Of a DNA stretch of 64,000 bases, positions 1 through 8,738 are shown piece by piece (position 1 is the stretch's first letter; each line of letters begins with the position of its first letter). The position numbers and the translations under genes are program-made. Under the pieces are notes generated by a model. That model saw only the letters and a program-made list of their open reading frames with translations, was not told where the DNA came from and made no database searches. The stretch comes from JALEFZ01 sp964564415 (GTDB taxonomy: Bacteria; Bacteroidota; Bacteroidia; J057). Where the stretch lies: NCBI GenBank assembly GCA_964564415.1, contig CAZMAV010000011.1:93735-157734 (forward strand), read 5' to 3'.

Positions 1-103
1 CATAGAGCAATTGCTCAGGGATAAGCTCGTACTTCTCCATAGGAAAGCGATGGTTTTCCGGGAGGGGATGACGATAGAGGGGGGACCAACTGATCTTTAA
101 CAA
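1..103 (-). CDS. Histone deacetylase-like amidohydrolase, N-terminal part only
   Basis: Only the first 34 codons lie in the window, and the gene runs off the left edge. Reading from a TTG at 103-101, the protein begins MLKISWSPLYRHPLPENHRF and continues PMEKYELIPEQLLY. The pattern P-Y-x-H-x-L-P-x-x-H-x-F-P-M-x-K-Y is the usual start of bacterial histone-deacetylase-superfamily (acetoin utilisation/AcuC-like) zinc hydrolases. There is no ATG in frame before the motif, so TTG is the likely start. It is divergent from the GIN-domain gene. The catalytic centre is outside the window, so the substrate cannot be judged. Confidence 0.65.
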   Translation of the reverse strand, partial: MLKISWSPLYRHPLPENHRFPMEKYELIPEQLLY

Positions 104-252
104 TTCAGAAGTTTTTTAGGTAATTAATGATTAACAGAAATTGCAAAAATGGCCTTTTTGTAAAAAATGTTTTAACCTCTATTTCCAACCAACTGTTTAA
201 AATTGTATCTTCTGGGAAAATTGAATTTAAACTGAACCAACCCTATATCAAT

Positions 253-975
253 ATGAAAAGAGTATTAAGATCCCTGTTTTACCTCGGCCTTATAGCTTTG
301 GCAGCAGGATTCTTCTGGTATCGCTACGAGATGAAAAATTCAGTGCCCGGAGAAAAAGAAACAGAAACCAGGGCTTTCCACGGAATTAAGGCTAGTGGCG
401 CATTTGAAATTCAACTTCACAAAGGAGAGACTTATGACATCCAGATAAAGGCGGACAATCAAAACTGGTTGGACGACATACGGACAGAAGTCAAAAATGG
501 TATCCTCCACATACATCATGAAGGGAATGCCTGGATTTTTGGTAAAAGTGGCATTGCACTAGACATAACTGCCCCCGATATCAATTGGATTAGCATCAGT
601 GGTGCTGCCCAACTGGAAACCAAAGCCCCTTTGAGCGGAGAAGAATTGTATGTGAAGGTCAGTGGAGCCGGAGACCTGGATATTGATGCAGAGGTAAGCG
701 TTTTTACTGCCATCCTTAGTGGTACGGGAAACCTCGAACTCAAAGGAAGTGCCGAGGAAGCCAGCTATAAAATTTCAGGTGTTGGGAACATTGATGCCTT
801 TGACTTTAAGGCCAACCGGGTAAAGGCAAAGATAAGTGGTACCGGAAATGCTGAAGTCTATGCTTCAGAGGTAATCGATGCCAAAATATCAGGTGCTGGA
901 AATATTTCCTACAGAGGTAATCCCAAGGAGGTCATTTCCAATGTCTCAGGTGCGGGTAGCATCAACCAGAAATAA
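253..975 (+). CDS. GIN-domain (DUF2807) surface protein
   Basis: The start is taken at ATG 253 (MKRVLRSLFYLGLIALAAGF), which gives a 240-residue protein with an N-terminal membrane anchor or signal segment. A longer frame open from 127 adds a poorly conserved leader and is less likely. The rest is a chain of short beta repeats rich in I-S-G-x-G/A-x-L and V-S-G-A-G, which is the pattern of the putative auto-transporter adhesin head (GIN) domain, DUF2807, of Bacteroidota. It should sit at the periplasm or surface as a beta-helix. The exact role is unknown. It is convergent with the next gene across a 15-bp perfect palindrome. Confidence 0.8.
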   Translation: MKRVLRSLFYLGLIALAAGFFWYRYEMKNSVPGEKETETRAFHGIKASGAFEIQLHKGETYDIQIKADNQNWLDDIRTEVKNGILHIHHEGNAWIFGKSGIALDITAPDINWISISGAAQLETKAPLSGEELYVKVSGAGDLDIDAEVSVFTAILSGTGNLELKGSAEEASYKISGVGNIDAFDFKANRVKAKISGTGNAEVYASEVIDAKISGAGNISYRGNPKEVISNVSGAGSINQK

Positions 976-1002
976 GGATTATTAAAAAAAGTACCCTAAT
1001 GT

Positions 1003-1032
1003 TCACCCTGATGGAGATCTCCATCAGGGTGA
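1003..1032. terminator. Bidirectional terminator palindrome
   Basis: Perfect 15-bp inverted repeat (TCACCCTGATGGAGA followed at once by its complement) between the convergent genes ending at 975 and 1040. A T-rich stretch follows on the plus strand, and an A7 run at about 984-990 gives U residues on the minus strand. Confidence 0.7.
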
Positions 1033-1039
1033 TTTATCT

Positions 1040-1588
1040 TCAGGACTGCTTTTCAAAAATAAGGGAGAATCCAGCGATAATAATAGCTGCAAAACTGAGC
1101 CAGAAGCCAAGTCCTGCCACTTCAAAAAAACTAAGTCTGATTTCAGTATCGAAAAATTTTTTGACGAAGGAAACTTTTTCAGTGAGTACCTGTCCCGTCC
1201 ACCAAAAGGCTAACCAGGCAAGTCCTAAGAAAAGAAAATTAAACCAAATTCCTCTTTTATAAGATTTTCCGATAAAAGCTCTGATGGCATAGCCCAGGCC
1301 GAAGAGGAGGTAGAAGATAGGGCCTAAAAAGACAAAGGCCATCCCTCCGATGGCTAGGTAATCTTTCCAATTTCCGGCCTCTTCGAAAAGTTTTTGAAAC
1401 ATATCCGAGGTCAGTTTTTTATCCTCATATTCCAGGACATTGGCCTCGTCGAGTAGGGTCCGGGTAAGGGTATATCCACTTAGGGTGGTCTGTCCTACCC
1501 CTGGTAAGTCATAACTCAAAAAAGGCAGAAATAAGCTACCCAGAATGAGCAGGCCAGCAAGTAGTAGGATGATTTGTTCAACTCTCAT
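1040..1588 (-). CDS. Four-helix inner-membrane protein of unknown function
   Basis: Start at ATG 1588 (MRVEQIILLLAGLLILGSLF), giving 182 residues. Upstream in-frame codons back to 1669 look non-coding. The protein has an N-terminal helix, a soluble loop of about 65 residues (YTLTRTLLDEANVLEYEDKK), and two or three further hydrophobic helices (FVFLGPIFYLLFGLGYAIRA, FNFLFLGLAWLAFWW, VAGLGFWLSFAAIIIAGFSL). I do not recognise a family. The layout resembles small integral membrane proteins found singly in Bacteroidota genomes. It is divergent from the threonine aldolase gene, with about 177 bp between starts. Confidence 0.6.
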   Translation of the reverse strand: MRVEQIILLLAGLLILGSLFLPFLSYDLPGVGQTTLSGYTLTRTLLDEANVLEYEDKKLTSDMFQKLFEEAGNWKDYLAIGGMAFVFLGPIFYLLFGLGYAIRAFIGKSYKRGIWFNFLFLGLAWLAFWWTGQVLTEKVSFVKKFFDTEIRLSFFEVAGLGFWLSFAAIIIAGFSLIFEKQS

Positions 1589-1765
1589 GGGATTGGTATT
1601 AAGGATGCATGTGTTAATGTATATATGCAAAAGCCGACAAAGGATTGCAAGTCCCCAGGCCTTTCTCATAAATTCGAATATAATAGCTTGGCCTGCAAAT
1701 TTTATTGAAAATGATCGATGTTGTCTCCAATCTTTCCCTAGATTTGCCGCGAAAGAAATTTGTCG

Positions 1766-2782
1766 ATGATTGATTTAAGAAGCGATACAGTAACAAAGCC
1801 TACCCCTGAAATGCTTGATGCGATGATGTCTGCGCGGGTAGGAGATGATGTCTACGAAGAAGACCCGAGTATTCAGGATCTCCAGGACAAGACAGCTGAA
1901 ATATTTGGAATGGAAGCGGGGCTGTTTTGTCCTTCAGGGACCATGTGCAACCAGATCGCCATTCGTCTTCATACGAGGCCACAAGATGAGGTAATCTGTG
2001 ATCAAAAGGCACACATTTATCTCTATGAGGGAGGAGGAATAATGGCCAATTCACTGGTTTCCGTACGCTTGCTGGAGGGAGATCGGGGGAGAATCAATGC
2101 CGAACAGGTAAAGGAGCATATCAACCCTGACAATCCTCACTTCCCGCGTACCCGACTCATAGCCTTGGAGAATACCTCCAACAAAGGAGGAGGAAGTGTC
2201 TACCCTCTGCGTCAGATACAGGAGATCTCAAGCTTGGCCAGGGAGGAAGGCCTTGCCATGCATCTGGATGGGGCACGGGTGTTTAACGCAGTGGTGGCCT
2301 CCAATTACGAAGCTAGCGACCTGGGCAAGAACTTTGACACCATTTCTGTCTGTCTTTCCAAAGGTCTTGGTGCCCCGGTAGGTTCTGTACTCTTAGGTAA
2401 AAAAGAAGCCATCAAGGAGGCCATCAGGGTCAGAAAAATGATGGGTGGAGGAATGAGACAGGCAGGGTACCTAGCTGCTGCAGCCTCCTATGCCCTGAAT
2501 CATCATGTAGATCGACTGAAAGAGGATCATCGCAGGGCCACCCTTTTGTCCTATGGACTTACCAAGCTGGACTGGATAGATGAAGTGATGCCTGTCGAGA
2601 CCAATATCGTCATTTTCCAACCTCGGCAGGATCTAATGACTTCTGACCGTTTGTTTCAAATTCTAAAGGAAAGTGGAGTTGCGGTTTCTACCTTTGGCAA
2701 GAGCTATATTCGAATGGTCACCCATTTGCACATTACTGATGAGATGGTCAAAAAGACCCTTGATATATTGAATCAAGTCTGA
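1766..2782 (+). CDS. ltaE: Low-specificity L-threonine aldolase
   Basis: A PLP-dependent fold-type I enzyme that cleaves L-threonine or L-allo-threonine to glycine and acetaldehyde in the cytosol. The N-terminus IDLRSDTVTKPTPEM and the segment VGDDVYEEDPSIQDLQ are hallmarks of the beta-eliminating lyase/threonine aldolase family. The PLP lysine is K199 in SVCLSKGLGAPVGS. The length (338 residues) is normal. ATG 1766 is chosen over a TTG two codons upstream. It is a single-gene unit, convergent with the oxidoreductase ending at 2800. The family assignment is firm; the preferred stereoisomer cannot be read from sequence. Confidence 0.92.
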   Translation: MIDLRSDTVTKPTPEMLDAMMSARVGDDVYEEDPSIQDLQDKTAEIFGMEAGLFCPSGTMCNQIAIRLHTRPQDEVICDQKAHIYLYEGGGIMANSLVSVRLLEGDRGRINAEQVKEHINPDNPHFPRTRLIALENTSNKGGGSVYPLRQIQEISSLAREEGLAMHLDGARVFNAVVASNYEASDLGKNFDTISVCLSKGLGAPVGSVLLGKKEAIKEAIRVRKMMGGGMRQAGYLAAAASYALNHHVDRLKEDHRRATLLSYGLTKLDWIDEVMPVETNIVIFQPRQDLMTSDRLFQILKESGVAVSTFGKSYIRMVTHLHITDEMVKKTLDILNQV

Positions 2783-2799
2783 TCATTCGAAAAATCTAT

Positions 2800-3798
2800 T
2801 TATTCAAAAGGATAGCTAAGCCCCCAACTCTTTCGTATCCTATCCATGGTATCCAAAATCTGAAGAGATTGGCTCAGAGGCATGATGGGGCTTTCTGAGA
2901 GGCCATTTTCCAGGCAATACATCAGGTGGAGGGCCTGATATTGAAGGCCTGAACTCTGGAAAGTAAAGTCAAAATTATTGGCATCCTCCTTTGGGTACTG
3001 AAGTAGGGCCTGAGAACCTTTCCAAAAGATGGGAATGCGAATCTCTCCCTCTGTACCTATGATAGCGGCATCCATAGAACCGGATGCTTCAAAGCCGGCG
3101 CTCAAGGAGGCGAGTTCTCCATTGGCGTACTTAAAAATATAGGTAGATTGATGATCTACTCCTGTGGGGCCCATGTTTGCAAGGCTCCTTATTTCTAGTG
3201 GAGGTTCCCCAAAAATCATGTAGGCCAGCATAATGGGATAAATACCGATGTCCAGCAAAGCTCCTCCTCCCAATTGTGGGTTGAACAAACGGGAATTGGG
3301 ATCAAAAGAATTGGCCCTGAAATTAAATCCAGCTTTCAAGATACGTGGTTCGCCAATTTTGCCTTGCTTGAGCCAGGATCTTATCTCTTTCATGACAGGT
3401 AAAAAGCGTGTCCATATTCCTTCCATTAAAAAGACCCCCTTTTTTTGAGCCATTTCCTTCATCTCTTGGCCCTGATGGAGATTGACAGCTAGTGGTTTTT
3501 CGCAGAGTACATGCTTTCCGGCTTCAAGAGCCAGGAGGGTGTGTGGATGGTGAAAAGGATGTGGGCTTGCAATGTAAATGATATCAATTTCAGGGTCTTG
3601 CGCCAGGTCTTGGTATGTTCCGTAAGCCCTTGGAATTTTATACCTGTCTGCAAAAGCCTGGGCCTTGTCAAGTTGTCTCGATGCGATGCCCAATACATAG
3701 TCTCCCTTCAAACTAGCCATGCCCTCTGCAAAGCGACCTGCAATATGACCACTGGCCATGATCCCCCAGCGATAAGGATAATTTTTATTAAATCTCAT
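2800..3798 (-). CDS. Gfo/Idh/MocA-family NAD(P)-dependent oxidoreductase
   Basis: 332 residues. It has an N-terminal Rossmann fold (GIMASGHIAGRFAEGM) and the typical IDIIYIASPHPFHHPHTLLA strand followed by the CEKPLAVN motif, whose Lys is the usual catalytic or cofactor-binding residue. The C-terminal half has the GGGALLDIGIYPIMLA motif of the substrate-binding beta-sheet domain. Members oxidise or reduce sugars, inositols, biliverdin or trans-dihydrodiols; the HHPHTLLAL and LLDIGIYP segments are closest to the dimeric dihydrodiol dehydrogenase/glucose-fructose oxidoreductase-like branch. A palindromic motif lies 10-26 bp upstream of the start (3808-3824). The substrate is unknown. Confidence 0.85.
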   Translation of the reverse strand: MRFNKNYPYRWGIMASGHIAGRFAEGMASLKGDYVLGIASRQLDKAQAFADRYKIPRAYGTYQDLAQDPEIDIIYIASPHPFHHPHTLLALEAGKHVLCEKPLAVNLHQGQEMKEMAQKKGVFLMEGIWTRFLPVMKEIRSWLKQGKIGEPRILKAGFNFRANSFDPNSRLFNPQLGGGALLDIGIYPIMLAYMIFGEPPLEIRSLANMGPTGVDHQSTYIFKYANGELASLSAGFEASGSMDAAIIGTEGEIRIPIFWKGSQALLQYPKEDANNFDFTFQSSGLQYQALHLMYCLENGLSESPIMPLSQSLQILDTMDRIRKSWGLSYPFE

Positions 3799-3807
3799 AA
3801 GTATAAA

Positions 3808-3824
3808 AAATAACGGTGTTATAG
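3808..3824. repeat. Palindromic intergenic motif, copy 1
   Basis: AAATAACGGTGTTATAG. The core ATAAC-GGT-GTTAT is a perfect inverted repeat with a 3-bp spacer. It lies just upstream of the minus-strand oxidoreductase start, so it could be an operator there. Other copies are at 6301-6317 and 16076-16092. Confidence 0.5.
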
Positions 3825-3839
3825 TAGTTTCGACTTTCT

Positions 3840-4466
3840 TTAATAAAAGTCGATCAAATGGGCATCAATTCTAATAGGAGTATGGGGAGGAACATTTGCG
3901 TTTCCTGTCCTTCCGTAGGCTTGATCAGAAGGAATAAGGATCAGGGCCTTTCCTCCTTTTGAAATCTGCCTGAGTCCGCTCCTCAATCCTGGCAGCAAAC
4001 GCGAAAGGGTAGGGTAGTTGCCATTACTGAGGATAAAAGCTTCTCCCTGAGTGGAGAAAAGGACTCGGTCTTCCAGGTCTGAAAGATCGAATTCCAATAT
4101 GACTGTGTCCTGATTTCCGGGGAAAGTAAAAGCAAAACTGCTATCAGGGATGAAGATCTCGATCAATTGGGTATCGATCCTAATGGTATCCAGGATGATG
4201 AGGGAGTCCTGAAACAGGGTGTCAACGTAAAAGGTATCTACAAAGAGGGTATCGGTCTGAGGAATCGAATCCACCAGAAGGCTTTTTTGTCCGCTGTCTT
4301 TGATCTGGAGATAAATGTCGCTGCCTATGAATCCTCCCTCCAACTGGTTGGTTTCGATGTAGGAATTTATGGCAGCTCGGTCAATCATTTCAATTTCCTC
4401 ATCGCTCAGGCTGGACTCACAGCTATATGCCAACAGCAGTAGCAACAGGTAAATGGTATGTTTCAT
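3840..4466 (-). CDS. FKBP-type peptidyl-prolyl isomerase-like lipoprotein
   Basis: 208 residues. The signal is MKHTIYLLLLLLAYSCESS with a lipobox ending in Cys16, so this is a predicted lipoprotein. The C-terminal stretch LLPGLRSGLRQISKGGKALI, then LIPSDQAYG and VPPHTPIRIDAHL, is the second half of an FKBP prolyl-isomerase domain. The first half is altered: the usual YTG-LxDGxxFDSS segment is replaced by weakly similar LEFDLSDLEDRVLFS. About 60 residues rich in D-T/D-S pairs (DTLFVDTFYVDTLFQDS) are inserted before it. It is probably a periplasmic or outer-membrane-anchored foldase, possibly with reduced isomerase activity. Divergent from the gamma-glutamyltransferase gene. Confidence 0.75.
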   Translation of the reverse strand: MKHTIYLLLLLLAYSCESSLSDEEIEMIDRAAINSYIETNQLEGGFIGSDIYLQIKDSGQKSLLVDSIPQTDTLFVDTFYVDTLFQDSLIILDTIRIDTQLIEIFIPDSSFAFTFPGNQDTVILEFDLSDLEDRVLFSTQGEAFILSNGNYPTLSRLLPGLRSGLRQISKGGKALILIPSDQAYGRTGNANVPPHTPIRIDAHLIDFY

Positions 4467-4596
4467 AAATGCTTCGAGATTAGATCATCTCAGTTTCAAA
4501 ATTAATCATGCTCCATCTCCGATCCATCGATGATTTGTAATTTTTTGCTTTTCCCATCATATTACCACTTTTCCCATCTTAAATACTCTTATTGTA

Positions 4597-6291
4597 ATGA
4601 AAAATATCACTCATATTCTGTTTCCTATATTCATTTTCCTTTCTGCTCAGATGGTAGCTCAGGATAGGATAACAGGGCTAAATTTTGCCAGTCGTTCTGA
4701 AGTAATCGCCCAGAACGGGATGGCTGCTACTTCCCATCCCTTGGCAACCCAGGTAGCCCTCGACATCCTAAAGGCAGGAGGAAGCGCTGTAGATGCAGCC
4801 ATCGCCGCTAATGCGACCCTGGGACTTATGGAGCCTACGGGTTGTGGGATCGGAGGGGACATCTTTGCCATTTACTGGGACGCAGAAAAAGAAGAACTGG
4901 TCGGGTTGAATGGCAGTGGACGTTCACCACAAACCCTTAACCGGGACTACTTCATTCAAAATGGCTTTGAAAAAATTCCTGCTTACGGCCCCCTACCTGT
5001 AAGTGTGCCCGGAGCCGTGGACGGTTGGTTTTCTTTGCATGAAAGATATGGCAAATTACCCATGAAAGTCATACTAGCTCCGGCCATAGATTATGCCCGA
5101 GAAGGATTTCCCGTCACTGAGCTTATTGCCTATTACCTCCAAAGATCGGCAAGGGTATTCAAAGACCAACCTTATTTTGCCACTACCTACATGCCCAATG
5201 GACATGCCCCAAGAAAGGGAGAGATATTCAAGAATCCTAAATTGGCCTATACCTATGAATTGATTGGTCAAAAGGGTAAAAAGGCCTTTTACAGGGGAGA
5301 AATTGCAAAAAAAATTGAAGCTCATATGGAAGAGATTGGGGGTTTTCTGACCAGAAAAGACCTCAAGGATCACGAATCCGAGTGGGTGGAGCCCGTCTCT
5401 ACGAATTACAGGGGATTTGACGTGTGGGAATTGCCTCCCAACGGACAGGGAATTGCAGCCTTGCAGATGCTAAATATTTTGGAAGGTTATGATGTGCAGG
5501 CCATGGGCTTCGGCAGTGCCGATTATATCCATCACTTTGTGGAGGCCAAGAAGTTGGCCTTTGAGGACAGGGCAAAATTCTATGCTGATCCGGATTTTAA
5601 TGATATACCCGTAGATAGATTAATTTCTAAGGCATATGCAAGAGAAAGGCGCAAAGAGATACAGCCACTTAAAGCGGCGAATTCTTATCCCTCAGGTAAG
5701 CTCGAAAGTGGAGAGACCATCTACATGACGGTGGCAGACAAGGAAGGAAACATGATTTCTCTCATCCAGTCCAATTACAGGGGAATGGGTTCCGGAGTGA
5801 TTCCTTCGGACTTAGGATTTATGCTTCAGGACAGGGGAGAACTTTTTACCCTTGAAAAGGGACATTTTAATGTTTACCAAGCTGGAAAACGTCCCTTTCA
5901 TACCATTATTCCAGCCTTTGTAACCAAGGAGGGAAAGCCATTCATGAGCTTTGGAGTAATGGGAGGAGCCATGCAGCCCCAGGGTCATGTTCAGATACTA
6001 GTCAATATGATTGACTTTGGAATGAACCTTCAAGAGGCAGGAGATGCACCACGGATTCGACACGTAGGCTCCTCCCAGCCTACGGGAGAAAGCATGAGGA
6101 ATGGAGGTAGCCTTCAGTTGGAATCTGGTTTTCATCCTGAGGTGCTCCGGGAGCTCTATCAACGGGGACATAGGATTAAAACTTCTATTGGCGGTTACGG
6201 TGGATATCAGGCCATCATGTGGGACCCTGTTCAAAAAGTTTACTACGGGGCTTCTGAATCCAGAAAAGACGGGCAAGCAGCAGGATACTAG
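4597..6291 (+). CDS. ggt: Gamma-glutamyltransferase
   Basis: A 564-residue Ntn-hydrolase that cleaves gamma-glutamyl bonds of glutathione and related peptides in the periplasm. It has a signal peptide (MKNITHILFPIFIFLSAQMV) and an early MAATSHPLATQVALDILKAG segment. The GGSAVDAAIAANATLGLMEP and GCGIGGDIFAIYWD segments are family hallmarks. The self-processing site and nucleophile should be Thr374 in GETIYMTVADKEG, followed by the oxyanion-side MGSGVIPSDLGFMLQDRG. The size fits the uncleaved precursor. Downstream come a decayed FAD oxidoreductase and a class V PLP enzyme on the same strand, so this may once have been an amino-acid or peptide catabolic group. A palindromic motif starts 9 bp after the stop. 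Confidence 0.93.
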   Translation: MKNITHILFPIFIFLSAQMVAQDRITGLNFASRSEVIAQNGMAATSHPLATQVALDILKAGGSAVDAAIAANATLGLMEPTGCGIGGDIFAIYWDAEKEELVGLNGSGRSPQTLNRDYFIQNGFEKIPAYGPLPVSVPGAVDGWFSLHERYGKLPMKVILAPAIDYAREGFPVTELIAYYLQRSARVFKDQPYFATTYMPNGHAPRKGEIFKNPKLAYTYELIGQKGKKAFYRGEIAKKIEAHMEEIGGFLTRKDLKDHESEWVEPVSTNYRGFDVWELPPNGQGIAALQMLNILEGYDVQAMGFGSADYIHHFVEAKKLAFEDRAKFYADPDFNDIPVDRLISKAYARERRKEIQPLKAANSYPSGKLESGETIYMTVADKEGNMISLIQSNYRGMGSGVIPSDLGFMLQDRGELFTLEKGHFNVYQAGKRPFHTIIPAFVTKEGKPFMSFGVMGGAMQPQGHVQILVNMIDFGMNLQEAGDAPRIRHVGSSQPTGESMRNGGSLQLESGFHPEVLRELYQRGHRIKTSIGGYGGYQAIMWDPVQKVYYGASESRKDGQAAGY

Positions 6292-6300
6292 TCGTATATA

Positions 6301-6317
6301 ATCTAACGGTGTTATAG
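6301..6317. repeat. Palindromic intergenic motif, copy 2
   Basis: ATCTAACGGTGTTATAG, sitting between the gamma-glutamyltransferase stop and the start-less FAD oxidoreductase remnant. It shares 14 consecutive bases with copy 1, and 16 of 17 with copy 3 at 16076-16092. Confidence 0.5.
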
Positions 6318-6328
6318 GGTCTGAACCT

Positions 6329-7447
6329 AATTTTTGGGGAATAAGCAGCTGGTTTGCCGGAATTGATATCTGTGTGATTGGTGCGGGTATTGTAGGTCTG
6401 AATGCAGCTATCCGATCCAGAGAACTTAAGCCAGAGGCTAGGGTAGTGGTAATGGAAGGGGAAATGCTTCGTACTGGTGCCAGTACCCGCAATGCCGGCT
6501 TTGCTTGCTTTGGGTCTATGACTGAGCTGCCGGAAGACTTTGAACAGCGATCACAGGAAGAGGTGTTGCGGACTATATTCAACAGATGAAAAGGATTGCA
6601 GTGGCTGAGAAGGCCCATGGATAACCCTAAACTTGGATACCAAGGTCTTGGTAGTTATGAAGTATTTACTGAACAAGACGAGGAGGCCGATTATGCGTTG
6701 AGAGAATGGCTGATCTCAATCAGGTTCTGGGAGATATTTTTCATGAGGCAGCAGTTTCTTCAAAAGCTGATGATAGGATTGGGGATTGGGGCCTAATAGG
6801 GGTCAAACACTTAATTTACAATCACCCGGAAGGGCAACTAGATACAGGCCTAATGATGAGAAATCTGCTAGCCCTGGCCGTAGAAAAAAGGGGTCGAAGT
6901 ATGGAACGGAGCAGAAATCACTGGTTTTGAAAAGGCTGAATCAGGCGTGAAAATCATGCTGAACAGAGGAATAATTATGGTCGATAGACTTGTTATCGCA
7001 ACCCATGCATTTACCAGCAAGCTTTTTCCTTTTATTAAGGTAAAGCCTGCGCGTAACCAAGTTTTGATCACCGAACCTATACCAGGTCTTAAACTCAAAT
7101 CTAGCTACTATTATCAGAAAGGCTATGGATATTTTAGGAATGTGGGTCAAAGAGTTCTCATTGGAGGATTTCGGCACCTAGACCCTGAAGCAGACCTGAC
7201 CGAGCAGGGGGGGCTATCACCCATCATCTAAAAGGAACTCAAGTCTTTTTTCGATCGACACATTCTTGGAAATATTGCCTTTGATATATCCCAACATTAG
7301 AGTGGTTTTTTAGGGGTCGAGGATCACAAAGAACCCATTATTCAAAAAATAGAAGAAAACATGGTCGTTGCTGTCAGTTTGGGAGGTCTGGGAATAGCCA
7401 TCAGAAGCGATATAGGCCGAAAAGCAGCCGAATTACTCATTTTTTAA
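6329..7447 (+). pseudogene. Decayed DadA-like FAD-dependent oxidoreductase (DAO family)
   Basis: Pieces of one protein can be followed through several frames. NFWGISSWFAGIDICVIGAG begins at 6329 without a start codon and carries the FAD dinucleotide-binding GAGIVGLNAA and the STRNAGFACFGS motif. The frame is then broken after about 6585, near 6700, near 6915 and near 7225. The tail (VVAVSLGGLGIAIRSDIG, then KAAELLIF) ends at a stop at 7447. An in-frame stop also lies near 7297. The intact family is about 370 residues and oxidises D-amino acids, glycine or similar amines. It lies immediately before an intact PLP enzyme, so the two were probably co-transcribed before one decayed. Confidence 0.85.
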
Positions 7448-7469
7448 ATCAATCTTAATCATCAACATT

Positions 7470-8669
7470 TTGAACCACAAATTAGCCCAAAGCGAAATCG
7501 CCGCCTTTCGAAGAGAGACGCCCGGATGTAAGACTGTGGTCCACTTCAACAATGCCGGAGCCTCCCTGATGGCACTGCCTACCTTTAATTCTAGGCAGGA
7601 TTACCTCAGGGATGAACTTTATCTTGGAGGCTATGAAACTCAAGCAAAATGGAGTCAAGAGTTCGAAAAGACTTATGAAGAGGTAGGCAAATTGATCGGT
7701 GGGGAATCTGAGGAAATTGCCTTTGTCGAATCTGCCACCATGGCCTGGTACAAGGCCTTTCAGTCCATCCCCTTTCTAAAAGGAGACAAGATACTTACAT
7801 GTGAATCTGAATATGGAAGTAATTTTATGGGCTTCATTCAGGCTAAAGAAAAGAAGGGCATCATCATAGAGGTTATTCCCTCTAATGATAATGGAGAAAT
7901 TGATGTAGAGGCCCTTGAAGGAATGATAGACGATCGGGTAAAACTAATAGCAATTACTCACATGCCTACCAACAGCGGTCTGGTGAATCCTGCGGAGAGG
8001 GTAGGGCAGATCGCTGAAAATCGAAATATTCTCTATTTGCTGGATGCCTGTCAATCTGCCGGGCAGTATCCTCTGGATGTAAAAGCATTGAAATGTGACT
8101 TCCTTTCGGCGACCGGGCGAAAATACCTCCGTGCCCCGAGGGGTACAGGCTTTCTCTACGTAAAAAAATCTCGTTGGACGGAACTCGGAATGGTATTTCC
8201 TGATTTGCTGAGTGCTGAATGGGTGGCGAGCCGGCATTTTACACCCAGGAAAACTGCCAGACGTTTTGAAAATTTTGAAAGCAACAAAGCCGGAATCATC
8301 GGGCTGGGAAAAGCAGCCAATTACATCAATGAGCATGGCATAGAAAGAATGTGGGAGAGGATTCAAGGCTTGGCTGAGCATCTTCGGGAAGAACTATCCC
8401 AGCTTCCTGCTTTGCAGATCCGCGATCAGGGAGAGACACGATCGGGTATTTGCACCTTTACCATGGATGGGCATTCTCCTGACAGGATAAAACGGGAATT
8501 GAGAAACAGACATATCAACGTTTCTGTCTCGGGAAAGGAAAGTACTTTTATTGACATGGAAAAGCGAGGACTTGAAGCTGTGGTAAGAGCCTCTGTCCAT
8601 TATTTCAATACAGAAGAGGAAATCCAAAAATTGAAGATGGCCTTGGAAAACATCGCTCTGCTTCCATAG
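7470..8669 (+). CDS. Aminotransferase class V-fold PLP enzyme
   Basis: 399 residues from TTG 7470; there is no ATG before residue 34, which already lies inside the conserved HFNNAGASLMALP segment. The PLP lysine is K218 in SATGRKYLRAPRGTGFLYV, the pattern of the isopenicillin-N-epimerase/cysteine-desulfurase-like branch. LLDACQSAGQYPLDVKAL carries the cofactor Asp and Gln. Close relatives are usually annotated as cysteine desulfurase-like, but the C-terminal catalytic Cys loop is not evident here (SGICTFTMDGHSP), so an amine lyase or epimerase is possible. It follows the decayed FAD oxidoreductase by 22 bp. Confidence 0.85.
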   Translation: MNHKLAQSEIAAFRRETPGCKTVVHFNNAGASLMALPTFNSRQDYLRDELYLGGYETQAKWSQEFEKTYEEVGKLIGGESEEIAFVESATMAWYKAFQSIPFLKGDKILTCESEYGSNFMGFIQAKEKKGIIIEVIPSNDNGEIDVEALEGMIDDRVKLIAITHMPTNSGLVNPAERVGQIAENRNILYLLDACQSAGQYPLDVKALKCDFLSATGRKYLRAPRGTGFLYVKKSRWTELGMVFPDLLSAEWVASRHFTPRKTARRFENFESNKAGIIGLGKAANYINEHGIERMWERIQGLAEHLREELSQLPALQIRDQGETRSGICTFTMDGHSPDRIKRELRNRHINVSVSGKESTFIDMEKRGLEAVVRASVHYFNTEEEIQKLKMALENIALLP

Positions 8670-8738
8670 TTAAATTACAACGGGTAGATACGGGTTTGAT
8701 TCTCTGTTCATAAAGTGATTTATTTGAAGCCTTAATCT

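Noticed and set aside
127..252. N-terminal extension of the GIN-domain protein
   Set aside because: The signal-like MKRVLRSLFYLGL at 253 is the more natural start.
6374..7231. Four separate small genes after gamma-glutamyltransferase
   Set aside because: They are consecutive fragments of one decayed FAD oxidoreductase, not independent genes.
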